A stretch of 16,635 nucleotides of DNA from an uncultured Bacilli bacterium (GTDB lineage Bacteria > Bacillota_I > Bacilli_A > RF39 > UBA660): positions 1-16,635 of the forward strand of contig CANQDN010000011.1 in NCBI GenBank assembly GCA_947593275.1, given 5' to 3'. Shown one piece after another: positions 13,375-16,635 of the stretch (positions are counted from its first letter, which is position 1; every line of letters starts with the position of its first letter). A model generated the notes under the pieces. That model was not told where the DNA came from. It did not search any database and saw nothing but the letters and a program-made list of their open reading frames with translations. Made by a program: the position numbers and the translations under genes.

Positions 13375-13396
13375 TTGACATTTGCTAAACTATAAT
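13368..13396 (+). promoter_or_regulatory. Consensus promoter of surface protein 2
   Basis: A perfect -35 TTGACA (13368-13373), a 17-base spacer and a perfect -10 TATAAT (13391-13396). The -35 sits in a tandem repeat of TTGACAT, and only the first copy has correct spacing. An inverted repeat TTAGAA-TT-TTCTAA lies downstream at 13408-13421. SD AAAGGAAG precedes the ATG at 13447. Confidence 0.85.
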
Positions 13397-13446
13397 TTTA
13401 GTATAAGTTAGAATTTTCTAATATAATTGAGCAAAGGAAGATAAAA

Positions 13447-14913
13447 ATGAGGTTCGAAAAATTAAATCATAGTAATGGAAAGAAAATGTTCTTGTATGGA
13501 TTTATAGTATGTGCAATACTTATGATTATAATTAGTTTATTTATAAGTAAAGCTAAATATAGAGTAACTCAAAGTGTAAATATTGTTAATGGAACTGTTA
13601 ATTATAAGTTAGCAGACTTAAATGTTGTGGCAGTCTATACTAAAGATAATGATGAAGAAGAATATAAAATAACGGACGATGTTCCAAAAAGTGGATATGT
13701 TTTAAATAAAGGAGTAAGTTATTGTACTATACCTGGGAATGAAGATAAAAATTATAGTATGTTAGAGTTTGATGCTGGTAAATTAATAGTAGATATAACT
13801 AAGAAAGGAACGAAATGTTATTTATATTTTGAAAAATCTAAATTATTAAAAGATGAGGTAATAGCTCAAAATATAGGCGAAATAGGAGATATAACTGGTC
13901 CGAGCTGTATACAAACAGATCCAAATTGTGGCAGTCAAGTAACAAACATGAAACAAAATGGAGTGTTTGAAACAGAAGATGATGATGGGAAAAGTTATTA
14001 TTTTCGAGGAACGGTAGATAATAACTGGGTTAAGTTTGGAAAAACAAATAATAGTGATGATATATGGTGGCGAATCATTAGAATAAATGGAAACGGAAGT
14101 ATAAGATTAATATATGCAGGAGAAGGAGATACACCTACTTCTAATGGCTCAAATATTCCAAATGGAGATAGTATACAATATAATGCCCAATATAGTGACA
14201 ATACTTATGTGGGATATTATTATGGTGCAATAAGACAAAACAGTCATGAATTAACTCATACAAATGAACATAGGAGTACTATAGCACAAGCGGTAGAAAA
14301 CTGGTTTGAAAAAACAACATTAAATGATGTTAATAGAAGTAAAATAGATGATAATACAGGTTTTTGCAATGATAAAAAAACACAAGCTGGTATATGGGCA
14401 GAACACGGAGATAGAGGTTATGGAACAAATGGAACAGGATATCAACCAGCAGGAAGATTAATAGGAAGTAATAGCTTTAAGAAAATACAAACACCAACCT
14501 TAAAATGTAGTGGAGCTGGTGCAACAAAAAATAATTTTGAAAAAGATGATGATTATAAAAGAGATTATTATACAGTAGAAACTGCAGAAAGAGGAAATCA
14601 AGCATTAAATTATCCAGTAGGTTTAATAACAAGTGATGAAGTAGTATATGCTGGAGGTTTTGGAGGCCAAAATAATACTAAGTATTGGCTATGGATGGCT
14701 AAAGATTATTGGACAATGTCTCCTTGTTATTTTAACGGTAGTTATGCAGGAGTGTTAAATGTTGATTCGGGAACTCTCGGCAGCAACTATGTGAATAACA
14801 ACACTTTTGGTGTTCGCCCAGTAATCAATCTTAAATCAACAGTAGAATTTACAACAAATCCTGATAGTGAAGAATTACCAGGAACAATTAATAATCCTTA
14901 TATAGTAAACTAA
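13447..14913 (+). CDS. Anchored surface protein 2 with variable lectin-like C-terminus
   Basis: A 488-residue paralogue of the protein at 1503. It has a cytoplasmic basic start, one membrane anchor (about 14-34, LYGFIVCAILMIIISLFI), a Cys-bounded small domain (C93 and C124: GYVLNKGVSYC, then TKCYLYFEKSK), a C154/C161 pair, the WWRIIRINGNGSIRLIYAG core (207-225), VENWFEKT (283-290), FCNDKK (306-311), YPVGLITSDEVVYAGG (389-404), and a tail from YWTMSP (421-426) to GVRPVINLK (455-463). The six conserved cysteines correspond to those of protein 1, and C427 in the tail is extra. The fold of the tail is probably C-type-lectin-like, with a binding role at the cell surface; the ligand is unknown. It is preceded by a consensus promoter and a divergent double-HTH regulator. 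The final LPGT is not a sortase signal. Confidence 0.8.
   Translation: MRFEKLNHSNGKKMFLYGFIVCAILMIIISLFISKAKYRVTQSVNIVNGTVNYKLADLNVVAVYTKDNDEEEYKITDDVPKSGYVLNKGVSYCTIPGNEDKNYSMLEFDAGKLIVDITKKGTKCYLYFEKSKLLKDEVIAQNIGEIGDITGPSCIQTDPNCGSQVTNMKQNGVFETEDDDGKSYYFRGTVDNNWVKFGKTNNSDDIWWRIIRINGNGSIRLIYAGEGDTPTSNGSNIPNGDSIQYNAQYSDNTYVGYYYGAIRQNSHELTHTNEHRSTIAQAVENWFEKTTLNDVNRSKIDDNTGFCNDKKTQAGIWAEHGDRGYGTNGTGYQPAGRLIGSNSFKKIQTPTLKCSGAGATKNNFEKDDDYKRDYYTVETAERGNQALNYPVGLITSDEVVYAGGFGGQNNTKYWLWMAKDYWTMSPCYFNGSYAGVLNVDSGTLGSNYVNNNTFGVRPVINLKSTVEFTTNPDSEELPGTINNPYIVN
14705..14836 (+). other. Candidate variable region of surface protein 2
   Basis: Starts with the same 16 bases as in surface gene 1 (14705-14720) and runs through GVRPVINL. 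Differing codons are mostly TNT, ANT, ANC or GNT types. Conserved positions keep uncommon codons GTG, TCG and CTC also found at the matching places in gene 1. It is read as the partner of 2653-2793. Confidence 0.45.
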
Positions 14914-14940
14914 AACCCCAACAAACGTTGAGGTTCTTTT
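14914..14940. terminator. Terminator between convergent genes
   Basis: AACCCCAAC (14914-14922) and GTTGAGGTT (14927-14935) form a stem with one mismatch and a 4-base loop. A CTTTTT run follows on the plus strand and an A-rich stretch gives T residues on the minus strand, so it can serve both surface gene 2 and the small gene at 14944. Confidence 0.75.
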
Positions 14941-14943
14941 TAC

Positions 14944-15249
14944 TTATTTTATATATGCAGGTATCCTTTGATCAACATCAATAACTTTATAACTCTGATT
15001 TTTCACCAGTAAAACATGATAATACTCTTCTTTAACTTTCAAATAAACACTAAAAGTATAATCTTCATTACTTATTGCTTTAATAAACTCATAATCTTCC
15101 GTTATATTTAAATTATTTTCTAAATAACTCTTAATAACATAATGCGTATCTTCATCAATCATTTTATTCGCAAACCCATAACAAAACAAATTATAAACAA
15201 GCAACCCAACCACAATTAAAGCAATAATACCTAAACTTTTAAATTTCAT
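14944..15249 (-). CDS. Small membrane-anchored protein of unknown function
   Basis: A 101-residue protein with an N-terminal hydrophobic segment (about residues 6-26, LGIIALIVVGLLVYNLFCYG) and an outward-facing domain of about 70 residues. That domain alternates an acidic helix (KSYLENNLNITEDYEF) with strand-like stretches (YTFSVYLKVKEEYYHVLLVK), giving a helix-plus-sheet outline like small PepSY- or cystatin-like modules. That likeness is only a shape impression. SD AAGGATTGAT precedes the ATG. It is convergent with surface gene 2 and shares its terminator, and is divergent from the AAA+ gene. I do not recognise the family. Confidence 0.7.
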   Translation of the reverse strand: MKFKSLGIIALIVVGLLVYNLFCYGFANKMIDEDTHYVIKSYLENNLNITEDYEFIKAISNEDYTFSVYLKVKEEYYHVLLVKNQSYKVIDVDQRIPAYIK

Positions 15250-15387
15250 ATTATCAATCCTTATTACTCTTATTCTATCATAAATTCCTCAAAATATAAA
15301 CAATTATCTTTAAATAGAATATATTAAATTCCTAGATTTATTTACCAAAATACTTAGCTTTTTATTTTTAAATAACTAAAAACGTGG

Positions 15388-15393
15388 TATAAT
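15388..15393 (+). promoter_or_regulatory. Extended -10 promoter of the AAA+ gene
   Basis: TATAAT (15388-15393) preceded by TGG, with no good -35 at the matching position. The start is expected near 15400, then SD AAAGGA (15405-15410) and the ATG at 15417. The 167-base gap upstream is otherwise plain AT-rich sequence. Confidence 0.55.
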
Positions 15394-15416
15394 ACTTATA
15401 ATAGAAAGGATATATT

Positions 15417-16331
15417 ATGAATGATATAAGTATGTTAGAGCGTTACGGTGAAAATCTAACGGATAAAGAATATATAACAGATCCCGCTATAGGTAGAGAT
15501 AACGAGATCAAACAAATGATATTAACTCTACTAACCCCTGAAAAAAGTGCTTTACTAGTAGGTAAACCCGGCATAGGTAAAACCGCTATAGTTGAAGGCC
15601 TTGCTTACCGAATTATTAAAGGCTATGTTCCCGATGTCTTATTAAATTATCAAATTATCAAAATAAACATAACCGCTCTTATGGGTAGCATAACCGAAAA
15701 TGGAGCCGCCGAAAATCGTATTGATTTATTAGTAAGAGAACTATCATCAAAAGATAATATTATAATATTTATAGATGAAACGCATCTTTTAGTTAATAAA
15801 GAAGGTGGCCTAGATTTTGCTAATATGTTAAAAGCGGGCCTAGATCGTGGCACTATCAAAATGATCGGCGCTACCACAACTGAAGAATATGAACACTATA
15901 TTTTAAGAGATCGTGCTTTCCTCCGTCGTTTCCAAAAAATCGAAGTCGAAGAAGCTGACAAAGAAACTACTCTCGCCATATTAATTGGAACTTTACCAAA
16001 AATAGAACATAACTTAGGGGTAAAATGTGAATATACTGATTTTATTAAAGAGCGAATTTTGCGTTTTATTATCGATATGACTGATGAATATAAACGTGTT
16101 TATGAAATAGCTTCTCGTTATCCCGATATCTGTTTAACAATTATCTCTAATGCTTATACCTATGCTTTATATGATAACAAAAAAGTAGTTACTTTAAAAC
16201 ATTTCTACAAAGCCATATGTAATGCTAAAAATATCTATGAAGATGCTAAATTAAAAGCTATTGAACAATTTAAAATTGATTTTGCTGATTTAATTCGTGA
16301 AGAAGGAGTTGATTTAAATGAAAAAAATTAA
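15417..16331 (+). CDS. Single-ring AAA+ ATPase resembling the first ATPase domain of ClpA/ClpB
   Basis: A 304-residue protein that is almost only one AAA+ module. It begins with the D1 lead-in DPAIGRDNEIKQMI (22-35), then Walker A GKPGIGKT (49-56), Walker B IIIFIDETHLL (115-125), sensor 1 IGATTTEEY (150-158) and arginine-finger segment LRDRAFLRRFQ (163-173). A small helical lid runs to about 280 and a short acidic tail closes the protein. ClpA, ClpB and ClpC proteins are 700-850 residues with an N-domain and a second ATPase ring; all of that is missing. The pore-loop KYRGEFE-type segment is replaced by SITENGAAEN (91-100), so the threading tyrosine is absent. It is probably not a true unfoldase. 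It overlaps the next gene by 14 bases, implying coupled expression. Confidence 0.85.
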   Translation: MNDISMLERYGENLTDKEYITDPAIGRDNEIKQMILTLLTPEKSALLVGKPGIGKTAIVEGLAYRIIKGYVPDVLLNYQIIKINITALMGSITENGAAENRIDLLVRELSSKDNIIIFIDETHLLVNKEGGLDFANMLKAGLDRGTIKMIGATTTEEYEHYILRDRAFLRRFQKIEVEEADKETTLAILIGTLPKIEHNLGVKCEYTDFIKERILRFIIDMTDEYKRVYEIASRYPDICLTIISNAYTYALYDNKKVVTLKHFYKAICNAKNIYEDAKLKAIEQFKIDFADLIREEGVDLNEKN

Positions 16332-16635
16332 AGTATTTCAAATAGGTTGTGGTAAAATGAGTAAATATATTATGAAATATATTTATGATTTAGATGGTGA
16401 AATAGTCGGAGCCGTTGATATTAATGAAGAATTAATTGGTAAAGATATTTCCGAAATTATTGAATGTGAAAAAAAGAATGTTCCCATTAGTGATTTATCT
16501 CGTTTAGAAGACTTACTTATTACCTCTAAACCAGACATCGCTGTTATTGCTACTTTAAGTTATTTAAATGATATAGCCCCTCTTATCCGTACTTGTATAA
16601 CCTGCGGTGTAAATGTCATAACAACATCCGAAGAA
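16318..16635 (+). CDS. ord: 2,4-diaminopentanoate dehydrogenase-like protein, 5' part (runs off window)
   Basis: 106 N-terminal residues are visible. It opens with a Rossmann fold, VFQIGCGKMSKYIMKYIYD, continues with IVGAVDINEELIGKDISE, and has PDIAVIATLSYLNDIAPLI and CGVNVITTSEE at the window edge. This matches Ord, the NAD(P)-dependent dehydrogenase that deaminates 2,4-diaminopentanoate in oxidative ornithine fermentation, better than dihydrodipicolinate reductase, a more distant relative. The ATG lies 14 bases before the end of the AAA+ gene, with SD GAAGGAGTTGAT. If correct, ornithine aminomutase and thiolase genes (oraS/oraE, ortA/ortB) may lie downstream. The C-terminal half is unseen, so the substrate assignment is provisional. 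Confidence 0.7.
   Translation, partial: MKKIKVFQIGCGKMSKYIMKYIYDLDGEIVGAVDINEELIGKDISEIIECEKKNVPISDLSRLEDLLITSKPDIAVIATLSYLNDIAPLIRTCITCGVNVITTSEE

Noticed and set aside
14869..14892. LPGT near the C-terminus of surface protein 2, resembling a sortase LPxTG signal
   Set aside because: The fifth residue is Ile rather than Gly, no hydrophobic segment or basic tail follows, and the protein already has an N-terminal anchor.
14998..15170. The 101-residue minus gene as a lipoprotein
   Set aside because: A Cys occurs in the hydrophobic segment (LFCYG), but it is not in a proper lipobox context and the segment continues past it.
1..16635. CRISPR arrays, tRNA genes, insertion sequences or prophage
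   Set aside because: No regularly spaced repeats, cloverleaf-like sequences, transposase or phage structural genes were seen in a full read of both strands.

Overview
The window is chromosomal DNA from an AT-rich, low-GC Gram-positive bacterium. It has ribosomal genes rplM-rpsI, consensus TTGACA/TATAAT promoters, many extended -10 elements and strong Shine-Dalgarno (SD) sites. The mnmE-mnmG-rsmG-noc order is the origin-proximal block known from Bacillus. Gene content and protein style (surface proteins with a WWRIIRING core and a YWTMSP...GVRPVINL tail, a 2,4-diaminopentanoate dehydrogenase) suggest an uncultured gut Bacillota lineage near Mollicutes/RF39-type Bacilli. That placement is inference. 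Trp is read from TGG, and no gene ends in TGA.

Layout. 1-796: 3' end of rplM, then rpsI and its terminator. 815-1016: an orphan, promoter- and terminator-bounded structured RNA. 1019-2840: a minus-strand XRE regulator (plus a possible 18-codon overlapping ORF) divergent from a large anchored surface protein, with a perfect 22-bp palindrome on the -35 of the surface gene. 2900-4334: a two-gene operon of polyprenol/phytol-kinase-like membrane enzymes (VTE5-like and VTE6/DUF92-like). 4385-5170: a hypothetical protein. 5230-9169: mnmE, mnmG, rsmG. 9237-10895: an exported HExxH metallopeptidase-like protein that interrupts the usual rsmG-noc junction. 10975-12150: a Noc-like ParB protein with a long acidic linker. 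12265-12828: a TetR regulator. 12842-14913: a second XRE/surface-protein pair, where the regulator has two tandem HTH domains and the surface protein is a paralogue of the first. 14944-15249: a small anchored protein. 15417-16331: a ClpA/B D1-like single-ring AAA+ protein. 16318-end: the start of an Ord-like dehydrogenase.

How it fits together. MnmE and MnmG form the tRNA wobble-uridine modification enzyme, RsmG methylates 16S rRNA, and Noc links nucleoid position to division. These are housekeeping genes. The accessory theme is the duplicated 'XRE regulator facing a surface protein' cassette. The two surface proteins share a Cys-rich ectodomain and a C-type-lectin-like C-terminus. Their differences concentrate in about 35 residues near the C-terminus, and those variable codons mostly end in T or C. 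This is the pattern expected if the tails are variable regions of a diversity-generating retroelement, although no reverse transcriptase or template repeat lies in this window. The orphan RNA and the AAA+/Ord pair are the next most interesting items.
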